From: Phocaeicola faecalis
Lineage (GTDB): Bacteria > Bacteroidota > Bacteroidia > Bacteroidales > Bacteroidaceae
Direction of reading: 5' to 3'
Assembly: GCF_021730445.1 (NCBI RefSeq)
Contig: NZ_JADNRM010000004.1
Location: forward strand, 144,667 to 208,666
Length of the DNA: 64,000 bases
Positions 52,424-61,628 of this stretch are shown piece by piece. The translations under genes and the position numbers were made by a program. Under the pieces are notes generated by a model. The model was given only the letters and a program-made list of their open reading frames with translations. It had not been told where the DNA came from and ran no database searches. Positions within the stretch are counted from its first letter, which is position 1; the number at the start of each line of letters is the position of its first letter.

Positions 52424-54074
52424 CGCTGACTTTTGTTTCTACGGTTCCTTCGGGAGCCTTTGGAAAAGATTCTTCCTTTTCCAATACTTCCAATGCTTTA
52501 AGTACTGTCTTGTCGGTTTGGTTCAGGTATTGGATATAGGCTTCCATACCCAGCATATTATAAATAATATTACCGTATAGGTTCTTTTCGAATAATCTTT
52601 GTGACTTATACATCAGGATATTACGACGTTTCAATCCTTTACTTTCAGCAAAACGGGCGAATTGTTCCAATATATTCTGGCGCTTCAAGTATTGAAGCAT
52701 ACTTGCTTCCGTGTCATATTTCTGCAATTCTGCACGATGAGTGTCTGTGTATTGGAAAGAGAATTGAATGGTGAGACTTCTGCTTACCGCTGCTGTATAA
52801 TAGGAAGTAACTCCTGTTGTGTCTTGCGGCACAAAAATATCGGGCATGATACCTCCTCCACCGTAGACCGGACGGCCGTTGGCGGTGTAGTAAATGGTGC
52901 TATGGTCTTGCTTGATACTGTCTTGCGAGAAGAATTCACCGTGTTCGTAGCGTTTTACGAGATCCATCTCATAGTTCATATCGTTTCCTTTGACGTAAGG
53001 TTTCTGGATGCAACGGCCTGAAGGTGTATAATATCGTGCGATAGTGAGGCGGATAGCCGAACCGTCGCTGAAATCAATAGGTTGCTGTACCAGTCCTTTG
53101 CCAAAAGAACGGCGTCCGATGATGGTTCCGCGGTCATTGTCCTGAATGGCACCGGCAAAAATTTCACTGGCAGAGGCAGAGCCTTCGTCGGTAAGTACAA
53201 TCAGTGGCATCTTTTGACTGCTTCCCGTTCCGTTGGAGTGATAGTTTTCACGAGGAGATTTGCGCCCTTGGGTGTAAACAATCAGGTTATTTTTGGGCAG
53301 GAACTCATTTACCATTTGAATAGCGGCTCCCATGTAGCCTCCGGTATTTCCGCGTAGGTCGATAATCACACCTTTGCAGTTGTCTTGATTTAGTTTTGCT
53401 AATGCAATCAGCAGTTCGGGATATGTTGTTTCTCCGAATTTATTGATTTTGATATAACCGAATTTCTCGTTCAGCATATAGGCGGCATCCACACTCTTGA
53501 CAGGGATATCACCGCGAATAATGGTAAAATATAGCGGTTCTTTCTCTCCGGGGCGATAAACACCCAGTTTTACTTCGCTGCCTTTAGGCCCTTTTAGACG
53601 TTTCATCGATTCGTAGTTGGTTACAATCTTGCCTACAAAGGCTGTGTCGTTGACAGAAATGATGCGGTCGCCTGCCATCAAGCCGACCTTTTCGGATGGA
53701 CCGCCTTGAATGACGTTGTTGATATGAATTGTGTCTTGCTGGATGGTAAATTGAATACCGATGCCACTAAAGCTTCCCTTCAAGTCAGAATTTACAGCCT
53801 CCAAATCTTTGGCAGGTATGTAAGAAGAGTGGGGGTCGAGTTCCCCTAAAATCTGAGGCATTGCGTCTTCTACCAATTCATTCATCTTCACAGTGTCCAC
53901 ATATTGGTCGTCAATGATGCGCAACAAGGCGTTTAGTTTATTGGAAGAAGTGTTGATGATACCTAACCGATTGCCTGAAAAATGGTTAGCATAAAAAGTT
54001 CCAATCAATATTCCGGCTACGATGCTTACGGCGATGATAACCGGTATAAAACGGGATGTACGGTTTTTGCTCAT
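52326..54074 (-). CDS. C-terminal processing peptidase (S41), membrane-anchored
   Basis: The protein is 582 residues. An N-terminal membrane helix (about 8-27) precedes a PDZ domain (about 90-175, GGPSEKVGLMAGDRIISVND), then the peptidase core: VIIDLRGNTGGYMG, the Ser nucleophile in TDEGSASASEIFAGA and the Lys in RRSFGKGLVQQPID. The C-terminus is a low-complexity charged tail ending HRVDSEFHCFA that runs through the next gene. ATG at 54074 was chosen because earlier in-frame codons lie in the dCMP deaminase gene. It likely degrades or trims periplasmic proteins. Confidence 0.88.
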   Translation of the reverse strand: MSKNRTSRFIPVIIAVSIVAGILIGTFYANHFSGNRLGIINTSSNKLNALLRIIDDQYVDTVKMNELVEDAMPQILGELDPHSSYIPAKDLEAVNSDLKGSFSGIGIQFTIQQDTIHINNVIQGGPSEKVGLMAGDRIISVNDTAFVGKIVTNYESMKRLKGPKGSEVKLGVYRPGEKEPLYFTIIRGDIPVKSVDAAYMLNEKFGYIKINKFGETTYPELLIALAKLNQDNCKGVIIDLRGNTGGYMGAAIQMVNEFLPKNNLIVYTQGRKSPRENYHSNGTGSSQKMPLIVLTDEGSASASEIFAGAIQDNDRGTIIGRRSFGKGLVQQPIDFSDGSAIRLTIARYYTPSGRCIQKPYVKGNDMNYEMDLVKRYEHGEFFSQDSIKQDHSTIYYTANGRPVYGGGGIMPDIFVPQDTTGVTSYYTAAVSRSLTIQFSFQYTDTHRAELQKYDTEASMLQYLKRQNILEQFARFAESKGLKRRNILMYKSQRLFEKNLYGNIIYNMLGMEAYIQYLNQTDKTVLKALEVLEKEESFPKAPEGTVETKVSDEGNKKETAQADSTGKKPSHPHRVDSEFHCFA

Positions 54075-54088
54075 ATTTTTATTTACTA

Positions 54089-54523
54089 TTATTCGTTGAG
54101 GTCGATATAAATTACTTCGATGTTGGCTCGCTTCAATAGTTCCAATCCGTCTTCCAATCGGTATTTTTCGGAGTAAACCACTCGTTTGATACCTGCCTGA
54201 ATGATGAGTTTGGCACATTCAATGCAGGGGGAGGCGGTGACATACATGGTGGCTCCGTTGCTGCTGTTGTTGGAGCGTGCAATCTTGGTAATGGCGTTGG
54301 CTTCGGCATGCAGCACATAAGGCTTGGTGACTCCATTATCATCTTCGCACACATTTTCAAAACCTGACGGAGTACCATTGTATCCATCCGAAATAATCAT
54401 TTTATCTTTTACGATTAATGCACCCACCCGCCGACGTGTGCAATAAGAGTTTTCTGCCCAGATGCCGGCCATGCGGATGTATCGTTTGTCGAGTTTCAGT
54501 TGTTTTTCGTCGTTAGTTTCCAT
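54089..54523 (-). CDS. Deoxycytidylate (dCMP) deaminase
   Basis: The protein is 144 residues. Zinc-site motifs are HAEANAI (His with catalytic Glu) and TASPCIECAKLI (two Cys). The N-terminal RYIRMAGIWAENSYCTRRRVGALIVKDKMIISDGYNGTP is typical for the family, which feeds dUMP for thymidylate synthesis. It is 5 bp after the DUF4847 gene and 14 bp before the protease gene, in one minus-strand operon. Confidence 0.9.
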   Translation of the reverse strand: METNDEKQLKLDKRYIRMAGIWAENSYCTRRRVGALIVKDKMIISDGYNGTPSGFENVCEDDNGVTKPYVLHAEANAITKIARSNNSSNGATMYVTASPCIECAKLIIQAGIKRVVYSEKYRLEDGLELLKRANIEVIYIDLNE

Positions 54524-54528
54524 GGTTA

Positions 54529-54975
54529 TTAATGTCTGAGTTGGATAAAGCTTTTCTTATCTTCGGGAGCCAGTCTCAGAAAATTGCTGTCTCCTTTATA
54601 AAAGCGGGCATTTACCAATGCGTCCATAAACTTGTTGCTCAAGCTAGTGGAGTTACGTCGGTCTTCGATATGGATGCTCACGGAACGATCCTTTCCGTTT
54701 GCTTCCCAAATGCCTTCAAATGTGATATTTTGTGCCAAAGCCTTGAATGTATTGTCATTATTGAAGACAATGGTAAACTTCTGGATAACTTCCAGTGTGG
54801 CATTGTCATCTTTGGGCGTGAATTCGGGGGTGCCGGCATCGTCAATCCCTCCACCATAGAAATTGACCAGATTCCATGTGCCGCTTGCAAAAATATCTTC
54901 TATGTTATCTTCGTTATTGCAACTCCACAATAATGGGAGTGCTATCAATAGGTAAAGAATTGATTTCAGTTTCAT
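54529..54975 (-). CDS. Small lipoprotein, DUF4847-like
   Basis: The protein is 148 residues. The lipobox LLWSC is followed by NNEDNIEDIF (acidic, surface-type). The body ASGTWNLVNFYGGG ... FTIVFNNDNTFKALAQN is a lipocalin-like META/DUF4847 pattern. Function unknown. It lies between the M3 peptidase (14 bp) and dCMP deaminase, probably cotranscribed. Confidence 0.68.
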   Translation of the reverse strand: MKLKSILYLLIALPLLWSCNNEDNIEDIFASGTWNLVNFYGGGIDDAGTPEFTPKDDNATLEVIQKFTIVFNNDNTFKALAQNITFEGIWEANGKDRSVSIHIEDRRNSTSLSNKFMDALVNARFYKGDSNFLRLAPEDKKSFIQLRH

Positions 54976-54989
54976 TTCTTTTCTCGTTT

Positions 54990-57032
54990 TTAGTTGATAA
55001 TTCCGTTTCGTTTCAGCAGTGCCTCAATGCCGGGCTCTTTTCCGCGAAAGCGTTTATAGAGTGTCATGGGATGCTCGGTTCCTCCTTTAGACAATATGTT
55101 GCGGCGGAAAGAATCGGCTACTTCCCTATTGAAGATACCTTTTTCTTTAAACAGGGAGAAAGCGTCTGCATCCAGCACTTCTGCCCATTTGTAACTGTAA
55201 TATCCGGCCGAATATCCTCCTGCCATGATGTGTGAGAACTGCACAGACATACACGCTTCGGCAACCGAAGGCAGGACTTGTGCTTTTTGCCATGCTTCCT
55301 TTTCGTATGTACGCACATCTCCGTCAAAAGGTTCTTTGCGGGTGTACCATGCCATATCCAGCAGTCCAAAACTTAATTGACGGAGGCAGGCGTATGCAAC
55401 ATTGAAATTCGATGCGTTCACTATTTTCTGAATAAGTTCTGCCGGAATTTGTTCACCGGTCTGGTAATGCTTGGCAAATGTATTGAGAAATTCTTTCTCG
55501 ATGGCAAAGTTTTCCATAATTTGTGAAGGAAGTTCCACAAAATCCCAATAAACACTTGTACCGCTCAACGTGGCATAAGTGCTGTTGGCAAATATACCGT
55601 GCAGGGCATGGCCAAATTCATGCAGGAAAGTATTCACTTCCGAGAAAGTGAGTAGTGCAGGTTTTTCTGCCGATGGTTTGGAAAAGTTCATCGTAACGGA
55701 AATATGCGGGCGGCTGTCGACTCCGTTTTCTATCCATTGCTCTTTATAGCTGGTCATCCATGCCCCCGAACGTTTTCCGGCACGAGGATGAAAATCGGTG
55801 TAGAGTACGGCTAAAAAGCTGCCGTCTTCATCAAAAACTTCATAAGCATCTACATCCGGGTGGTAGACTGGAATTTCCTTGTTTTCTTTGAATGTGATAC
55901 CATACAAGCGGGTAGCTAACCCGAATACGCCTTGTTTTACTTGACTGAGTTCAAAATAAGGGCGTAGTTCTTCTTCATTCAGCTTAAACTTCTCATTCTT
56001 CAGTTTTTCCGAATAATAGGCCCAGTCCCAGGGCATCAATTGGAAATCGTTGCCTTCCAGACGATGTGCCAGTTCTTCCACTTCTTTCACTTCCTGGTGT
56101 GCGGTGGGAGAGTAGGCTTCCAGCAGTTGATTCAACAATTGGTAAACGGATTCTTCCGTTTCTGCCATGCGCTTCTTCAGTACATAATCTGCGTAATTGG
56201 AATAGCCGAGGAGTTGTACCAATTCCATACGGATATTAACCAGTTGCTTGATTATTTCCATGTTATTGTACTCGTTGTCGTGAGTACATTGTGTGTTATA
56301 GGCCATGTAAAGCTGTTGTCGCAGTGTACGGTCTTTGCAGTATTTCATAAAAGGAACGAAACTGGGTGCATCCAGAGTGATGATATTGCCTTCTTTTCCT
56401 TTTTCTTTAGCTGTTTGGGCATATGATTCGAGCATGCTTTCGGGTAAGCCTTCCAGTTGGTTTGTCGTCAGAGAAAGCTCATAATTGTTTGTTTCTTTCA
56501 ACAGATTCTGCGAAAAGCGCAATGCGAGTACGCTTAATTCGGTATTGAGCCGACGGTATTTCTCCTTTGCTTCTCCTTGCAGGTTGGCTCCGCTTCTTAC
56601 AAAGCCGTCATAGGTCTTTTGCAGCAGCATAGTGTCTTCTCCGTTCAAAGCCAATTGGTCTTTCCGGTCGTAAACAGCTTTGATGCGTGCAAAGAGTTTT
56701 TCGTTCAGACTGATACTGTTATTATGCTCTGCCAGTAAAGGCATCATTTTTTCTGCCAGTTCCTGCATTTCGTCGTTGGTTTCAGCGCTCAGCAGGTTGC
56801 CGAAGATAGTGGTTACTCTTTCGAGCAATGCTCCTGACCTTTCCAATGCCACAATCGTATTTTGGAAATCGGGATTTTCCACATTATTGACGATAGCGTC
56901 AATTTCTTCGTTCTGTTCTTTCATTCCCTCCCGGATAGCCGGTTCATAATGTTCTACTTTAATTAAGTGGAACGGGGTGGTATGATGAGGTGTATTATAG
57001 GGCTCTAAAAATGGGTTTCTTGTTTCTGTCAT
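54990..57032 (-). CDS. M3-family zinc oligopeptidase (Dcp-like)
   Basis: The 680-residue thimet-oligopeptidase/Dcp-type enzyme cuts short peptides. The zinc motif HEFGHALHGIF sits near residue 465, with the third ligand Glu about 30 residues on in VYWDFVELPSQ, and YSAGYYSYKWAEVLDADAFSLF is the late conserved segment with the catalytic Tyr/His region. No signal peptide, so cytoplasmic. It begins the minus-strand operon through the lipoprotein, deaminase, S41 peptidase and folate ligase. Confidence 0.93.
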   Translation of the reverse strand: MTETRNPFLEPYNTPHHTTPFHLIKVEHYEPAIREGMKEQNEEIDAIVNNVENPDFQNTIVALERSGALLERVTTIFGNLLSAETNDEMQELAEKMMPLLAEHNNSISLNEKLFARIKAVYDRKDQLALNGEDTMLLQKTYDGFVRSGANLQGEAKEKYRRLNTELSVLALRFSQNLLKETNNYELSLTTNQLEGLPESMLESYAQTAKEKGKEGNIITLDAPSFVPFMKYCKDRTLRQQLYMAYNTQCTHDNEYNNMEIIKQLVNIRMELVQLLGYSNYADYVLKKRMAETEESVYQLLNQLLEAYSPTAHQEVKEVEELAHRLEGNDFQLMPWDWAYYSEKLKNEKFKLNEEELRPYFELSQVKQGVFGLATRLYGITFKENKEIPVYHPDVDAYEVFDEDGSFLAVLYTDFHPRAGKRSGAWMTSYKEQWIENGVDSRPHISVTMNFSKPSAEKPALLTFSEVNTFLHEFGHALHGIFANSTYATLSGTSVYWDFVELPSQIMENFAIEKEFLNTFAKHYQTGEQIPAELIQKIVNASNFNVAYACLRQLSFGLLDMAWYTRKEPFDGDVRTYEKEAWQKAQVLPSVAEACMSVQFSHIMAGGYSAGYYSYKWAEVLDADAFSLFKEKGIFNREVADSFRRNILSKGGTEHPMTLYKRFRGKEPGIEALLKRNGIIN

Positions 57033-57172
57033 AACGTTATTATATTTGACTTACAAAATTGCTAAAAAAAAGTCTCATTCACCGCATTCTATCTACATAT
57101 TTAACAAAGTATATTAAATGAGTGCCATATACTAACAAACTTATTGGCTGAAATCCTTTTGGGATAGGTGCA

Positions 57173-57213
57173 AAAAAATGATACCTATCAAAAAAAAGAT
57201 GTGACAGGTATCA
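57173..57213 (-). terminator. Terminator of the Crp/Fnr-family gene
   Basis: TGATACCT...AGGTATCA stem, loop with an A-tract, and a T-run on the minus strand side, 34 bp past the regulator stop. Confidence 0.7.
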
Positions 57214-57246
57214 AATATGAATTGTCTGTATAAGGTTTTTCAGCCT

Positions 57247-57915
57247 TTACTCAGAGAGTTTCTCCATAGCAGGGATGAAGATTTCTTTTCTACTTAACTC
57301 CACCAAGCCTTTTTCCTGCATATCATTCAGTTCTTTTGAGACATTGATACGGGTTTCGTCAATCAAACCGGCCAAATCTTCCATTTTTATTTTCAACCGT
57401 TTTTCGCCGTCCGGTCTCATAGAACGTAATAAGATGAAGTTGATAATCTTTTCTTTGGGACTTCCTATGTGGCTGTTCCATAATTTGTCATAAGCTACTT
57501 GGGCACGATTGCTCAATATGTTTAAGTAATTGAGGCGGAAAATATCATAGTTGTTCAATTCGGACAGAACAAATGCTTTGTCGATGCTGACTAAGTTCAA
57601 GTCTGTACGCGCTCTGTACGTGGCGGTATAGTTGGGATGCATGCCGAACAGAGAATAGGGCTCCAATACAAAAGGACTTCCAAATGTTTCGTGTAAAGAG
57701 TAGGATTTTTGCTCATCGACCATCTGAGAGGAGATTTCACCGTTTAACAGAAAGATAAGTTCAGTGCATGGTGTCCCTTGTTCTACAATAATCTCGTCTG
57801 CATTGTATTTTCGGAAATGCAATTTTACTTTGCCTAAGATGCTCGTAAAGTCGTTCTTACATAATCCTTGGAACAAAGGGAGTTGTAATAGTGTATCGTA
57901 CATTGTAATTTCCAT
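57247..57915 (-). CDS. Crp/Fnr-family transcriptional regulator
   Basis: The protein is 222 residues. A cyclic-nucleotide-type beta-roll occupies residues about 8-120 (IIVEQGTPCTELIFLLNGEIS), then a dimer helix, then a winged helix near 165-215 (KMEDLAGLIDETRINVSKELNDMQEKGLVELSRKEIFI). No Cys cluster for an Fe-S centre is seen, so it is not Fnr proper. Effector unknown. It is divergent from the marC-like gene, with a -7 element TACCTTTG at 57958-57951. Confidence 0.88.
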   Translation of the reverse strand: MEITMYDTLLQLPLFQGLCKNDFTSILGKVKLHFRKYNADEIIVEQGTPCTELIFLLNGEISSQMVDEQKSYSLHETFGSPFVLEPYSLFGMHPNYTATYRARTDLNLVSIDKAFVLSELNNYDIFRLNYLNILSNRAQVAYDKLWNSHIGSPKEKIINFILLRSMRPDGEKRLKIKMEDLAGLIDETRINVSKELNDMQEKGLVELSRKEIFIPAMEKLSE

Positions 57916-57950
57916 AAGTTCTAATCTTCGTTAAGTTATAGTTTAACACA

Positions 57951-57958
57951 CAAAGGTA
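57951..57958 (-). promoter_or_regulatory. -7 element for the Crp-family gene
   Basis: Minus-strand TACCTTTG about 36 bp upstream of the start. No clear -33 box. Confidence 0.45.
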
Positions 57959-58048
57959 ACGATAAAACGAGATTTATTATTTAGAGTTGCATCTTGTTTT
58001 ATCTTTTTTATTGTTTCTTACAGTCTACTAATGTTTTAGAGCAAAAGC

Positions 58049-58079
58049 TTGTATGGTGCATAAAAAATAAATATATTTG
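58049..58079 (+). promoter_or_regulatory. Promoter of the MarC gene
   Basis: TTG (58049-58051), 20-bp spacer, TATATTTG (58072-58079). Downstream is GGAGG (58091-58095), an unusually good Shine-Dalgarno for Bacteroides, just before ATG 58101. Confidence 0.65.
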
Positions 58080-58100
58080 CAGCCAAAAAAGGAGGTAAGT

Positions 58101-58703
58101 ATGTTTGGTTCTTTTGACTTTCAGGAATTCTTAAGTGCATTTATCGTTCTTTTTGCTGTAATAGATATTATCGGTTCTATACCTATTATATTGAATTTAA
58201 AGCAGAAAGGAAGAAATGTGAATGCAAACAAGGCGACATTTATTTCATTCGCTTTGTTGCTTGGTTTTTTTTATGCCGGTGATATGATGTTGAAGCTGTT
58301 TCAAGTAGATATCGCTTCGTTTGCAGTGGCCGGTGCTTTTGTTATCTTTCTGATGTCATTGGAGATGATATTGGATATCGAAATATTCAAGAATCAGGGC
58401 CCTATCAAAGAGGCTACGCTGGTGCCGTTGGTATTTCCTTTGTTGGCCGGTGCCGGTGCTTTTACGACTTTGCTTTCGCTGCGTTCCGAATATGCTCCGG
58501 TTAACATTGTGATAGCGTTGGTGTTGAATATGGCATGGGTGTATGTGGTTTTAAAACTGACCGACCGTATAGAACGTTTCTTGGGAAAAGGCGGTATCTA
58601 TGTGATTCGTAAATTCTTCGGTATTATTCTTTTGGCTATCTCTGCCCGACTTTTTACCGCTAATTTGACTCTCCTGATAGAGCAGTTCCAAAATTTGAAA
58701 TAG
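58101..58703 (+). CDS. MarC family inner-membrane protein
   Basis: The 200-residue membrane protein has six hydrophobic helices and belongs to the MarC/UPF0056 family: FSAF-like start LSAFIVLFAVIDIIGSIPIILNL, GAFVIFLMSLEMIL, and PLVFPLLAGAGAFTTLLSL. Biochemical role unknown; the old link to antibiotic resistance is not supported. The start was set by the GGAGGTAAGT element just before ATG 58101; an earlier ATG-less extension is not needed. Confidence 0.88.
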   Translation: MFGSFDFQEFLSAFIVLFAVIDIIGSIPIILNLKQKGRNVNANKATFISFALLLGFFYAGDMMLKLFQVDIASFAVAGAFVIFLMSLEMILDIEIFKNQGPIKEATLVPLVFPLLAGAGAFTTLLSLRSEYAPVNIVIALVLNMAWVYVVLKLTDRIERFLGKGGIYVIRKFFGIILLAISARLFTANLTLLIEQFQNLK

Positions 58704-58740
58704 AGTTAATTGTCTTATCACTGTATTTATTGTAAGAGGG

Positions 58741-58796
58741 CTGTGTCAAAACACCAAAGCAACTGTCATATTGTTGCGTTTTTCATTTTGACACAG
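58741..58796. terminator. Bidirectional terminator between MarC and ApbE
   Basis: CTGTGTCAAAA / TTTTGACACAG outer stem with inner GCAAC/GTTGC pairing. Same style as the hairpin at 2478-2522. Confidence 0.75.
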
Positions 58797-58809
58797 TTTC
58801 TTGCAACAG

Positions 58810-59829
58810 TTATTTAGCGTGGACTATGTATTTTTTCATTCCTTCGGTGAAGAATATCTCATATTCGCCTTTTTCTCCTGAGCAGATGAAATATGCTTCT
58901 AATTCGGGATGTTTTGCACAGAAAGCTTTTGCGTCATCGAGTCCCATTACCATAAATGCAGTGGCATAGGCATCGGCTGTGGCACAATCACGGGCGATAA
59001 CAGTGGAAGAAAGAATACTGTGTTGTACCGGATAACCTGTGCGGGGGTCGATGGTATGGGAGTATTTCTTTCCACCTTTATAATAGAAGTTGCGGTAATT
59101 ACCTGATGTTGCCATTCCTACGTTGCTTATTTCAAGAATTGTCTGCAGCTCCTGATTGACAGACAGGGAATCATCTATTGGTTTGTTGATTCCTATTCTC
59201 CATGCGTTCATTTTAGGATTCTTTCCGTTCACAATAACCTCTCCGCCAATGTCAATCATATAGTTTTTAATACCTTTACTGTTGAACAGCCGTGCCACTA
59301 CATCCACTCCGAAACCTTTGGCAATAGCACTGCAGTCCAGCATTATACGCTCATCGGCCTTTATTATTTTTTCATTGTTCTGTAACTCTATCTTTTGGTA
59401 GCCGATAAGCTGCTTAAGGCTATCCACGGTCAGTGAGTCTAAAGAGATGGACTTCTTAAATCCAAATCCCCAAGCATTAGTCAAGGGAGCCACTGTTATG
59501 TCAAATGCTCCATCGGTTTCTTCGGATACTTTATGAGCCAGATTAAATACATGGGTGAATAGTGTGTCAAGAACCACCTCTTCATTATGGTTGATGTGGC
59601 TAATGACCGAATTGGGGTTGAAAGGAGACAAGGAATTATCTACTTTTTTCAATTCAGCTTCGATTTCTTTCTTTAAATCTTTGTCACTTTGGTAGGTGAT
59701 TTTATAGACTGTGCCGAAAATAAATCCTTCGTCTGTGCGGAAAGGAGGTTGCTTTTTCAGAATAACAACCGTTCCCACAATCAGCACCACAAGGAAAGGT
59801 AACTGCCAGATTAGTTTCTTCTTATTCAT
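58810..59829 (-). CDS. apbE: FAD:protein FMN transferase (ApbE)
   Basis: The protein is 339 residues. An N-terminal membrane helix (about 8-24) anchors the ApbE domain: GAFDITVAPLTNAWGFG, YMIDIGGEVIVNGKNP (the Mg/FAD site), HTIDPRTGYPVQH, and CATADAYATAFMVMG. It attaches FMN covalently to Thr of periplasmic or membrane redox proteins such as NqrB/C and RnfG. No such partner gene lies nearby. It is followed upstream by the MntP gene at 10 bp on the same strand. Confidence 0.92.
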   Translation of the reverse strand: MNKKKLIWQLPFLVVLIVGTVVILKKQPPFRTDEGFIFGTVYKITYQSDKDLKKEIEAELKKVDNSLSPFNPNSVISHINHNEEVVLDTLFTHVFNLAHKVSEETDGAFDITVAPLTNAWGFGFKKSISLDSLTVDSLKQLIGYQKIELQNNEKIIKADERIMLDCSAIAKGFGVDVVARLFNSKGIKNYMIDIGGEVIVNGKNPKMNAWRIGINKPIDDSLSVNQELQTILEISNVGMATSGNYRNFYYKGGKKYSHTIDPRTGYPVQHSILSSTVIARDCATADAYATAFMVMGLDDAKAFCAKHPELEAYFICSGEKGEYEIFFTEGMKKYIVHAK

Positions 59830-59839
59830 AATATTATAG

Positions 59840-60412
59840 TTAGTTGAAATAAAGATGTTCTATTAAGATTTTTATGCCGATGGCTATCAGGATTAAGCCT
59901 CCCCATAACTCCATCCGAAGGTTAAACCGCTTTCCACAGAACACACCTATCAGATTGCCTGTCAAAGACAGGACGAAGGAGGCAAAGCCGATAATTGCTA
60001 TTGGAGAAAGAATAGACATGAACGAATTCATGCCTACGAAAGCAAAAGAGATGCCGACAGCCAGTGCATCGATGCTGGTAGCTACGGCTAATGCCAGTAC
60101 CACTCTCAGACGGGTGGGGTCAAAACAACATTTATCGTCGTTGCTGAACCCTTCTTTTATCATTCGTCCTCCTAGAAAAGCCAAAAGCCCGAAAGCTATC
60201 CAGTGGTCATAGTCTTTTATTAAATGGCTGAACCGGCTGGCGCAGAACCATCCTATAAGAGGCATAACGGCCTGAAAAAGTCCGAAAAAGAATGCCATTA
60301 CAAAAAAAGTGCGCCGGCAGATGCGACGCATGATGATTCCGCTTGTTATGGACACTGTGAAACAATCCATAGCAAGACTGATTGCCAAAAGCCAAATCTC
60401 TAGTGCGTTCAT
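59840..60412 (-). CDS. mntP: Manganese efflux pump MntP family
   Basis: This 190-residue protein with six hydrophobic helices is of the MntP/DUF204 family: AISLAMDCFTVSITSGI has the conserved Asp of the first repeat, and ALAVATSIDALAVGISFAF that of the second; a membrane Glu/Lys-containing loop separates them. It exports Mn(II). It sits 3 bp after the DUF6048 gene and 10 bp before apbE. Confidence 0.88.
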   Translation of the reverse strand: MNALEIWLLAISLAMDCFTVSITSGIIMRRICRRTFFVMAFFFGLFQAVMPLIGWFCASRFSHLIKDYDHWIAFGLLAFLGGRMIKEGFSNDDKCCFDPTRLRVVLALAVATSIDALAVGISFAFVGMNSFMSILSPIAIIGFASFVLSLTGNLIGVFCGKRFNLRMELWGGLILIAIGIKILIEHLYFN

Positions 60413-60415
60413 TCA

Positions 60416-61120
60416 CTAAAAAGGTAATTTATAGATTAAACTGTATGTTCCGATAGCAAAATGGTTGGCTTTATTTTTGCCGAATCCGGGGATGTACCAG
60501 GGTTCTGTGTTTTCTGTCTTCTTCATGCTGGTGCGTACTCGGTAGCGCACAGAAAGTCCCATATAGAAATTCTTATATACTTTGGTCGTAAGTCCTCCTA
60601 CCAGTTCTACCCAGCCGACATTGCTTTTCACCCCATTGTAGGTAAATGGGACGGTGATGTTTCCCCAAGTTGGGTCGACCATTGCCGGACCATCCACATC
60701 GTATGTGAAAGAGGTGAAGCCATAGCGTATGCCTCCGTATGCGTAGCCGGGAAGATGAGGCTTTTTAAAAAGAATGTTGTAATTCATACCGATACGAAAA
60801 TAAGGTGCTGAAGCCTTATAATGAATATTGGTTTCGTCATCGGTCGTGTCTGTATGGCCGTAGCCGATTTCCACGATAGGGATAAAGCGGTTTTTTAAGT
60901 TTACTTCCACACTCACCTCGGCACTGGTAAAGTCACTGCCGAATATTTTACTCCCCAGACCAAATACGTCCAAGCCGACATATGTACCCTGATACAGAGG
61001 TACGGTGGCTTTTTCTTCTGTTATCGCCATCTTCTTCTCTTGGGCTGTCGAGCGTAAGGGGTATACCAGCAAGCTACTCCCTAATAGTATAGTATATATT
61101 AAAGTTCTTCTTTTCTTCAT
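60416..61120 (-). CDS. Outer-membrane-type beta-barrel protein, DUF6048
   Basis: The protein is 234 residues with a signal peptide (about 1-26, ending RSTAQ). The rest is a beta-barrel-like succession of strands (SAEVSVEVNLKNRFIPIVEIGYG, YFRIGMNYNILFKK, NFYMGLSVRYRVRT), ending in an aromatic residue, as outer-membrane barrels do. It is found next to DUF6452 in Bacteroides. Its start lies 47 bp inside the DUF6452 gene. Function unknown. Confidence 0.72.
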   Translation of the reverse strand: MKKRRTLIYTILLGSSLLVYPLRSTAQEKKMAITEEKATVPLYQGTYVGLDVFGLGSKIFGSDFTSAEVSVEVNLKNRFIPIVEIGYGHTDTTDDETNIHYKASAPYFRIGMNYNILFKKPHLPGYAYGGIRYGFTSFTYDVDGPAMVDPTWGNITVPFTYNGVKSNVGWVELVGGLTTKVYKNFYMGLSVRYRVRTSMKKTENTEPWYIPGFGKNKANHFAIGTYSLIYKLPF

Positions 61121-61628
61121 TGTTGATATCCGGGTTTACAATCACTACAGAATCCAGTGAGTTTGTTGTATAATTGATATTTTCCACCTGATAGAACATC
61201 ATGGCGCCGCATTCTATATCGCTGATAAAAGGAATACTGCGATGTGTTATTTCAATCACATCTTTCAGCTTTTCATTATAATGTATCGTATAGGTGGTTT
61301 TTGATGTATAACTGAGTGGGAGGCTGAAACTGCTCAAGTCACTTTCTTTGTTGTAGAGGGTATCTGTCAGGACAGAGTCTTTCACAACTTTGTCTGTTAT
61401 GGTTCCGTCCGGCAATGTGTCTTTTACCGTTACGTCGGCCACGGTCGTACCTGTAATGGTGACTTCTGAAGTCAGTTTGACAGGCGAATGGCTGTCACTG
61501 CTCAGCAAGTCGAAATGCGCAAGGGATGTTGTACTCAGGGGACAATCGCTTTCACTGCACCCCTGCCAGAAGTATCCTGATGCGGTCAGGAGCAATAATA
61601 TGATAATTGGTAACTTCTTCATTCTCAA
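61074..61628 (-). CDS. Lipoprotein, DUF6452 family
   Basis: The protein is 184 residues. The lipobox WQGC is followed by SESDCPL. It has a beta-rich body with KVVKDSVLTDTLYN and the central strand TTYTIHYNEKLKDVIEITHR. It is probably the partner of the barrel protein encoded next. Starts at 61628 or 61622 are possible. It overlaps the upstream glycosyltransferase stop by 4 bp. Confidence 0.68.
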   Translation of the reverse strand: MRMKKLPIIILLLLTASGYFWQGCSESDCPLSTTSLAHFDLLSSDSHSPVKLTSEVTITGTTVADVTVKDTLPDGTITDKVVKDSVLTDTLYNKESDLSSFSLPLSYTSKTTYTIHYNEKLKDVIEITHRSIPFISDIECGAMMFYQVENINYTTNSLDSVVIVNPDINNEEKKNFNIYYTIRE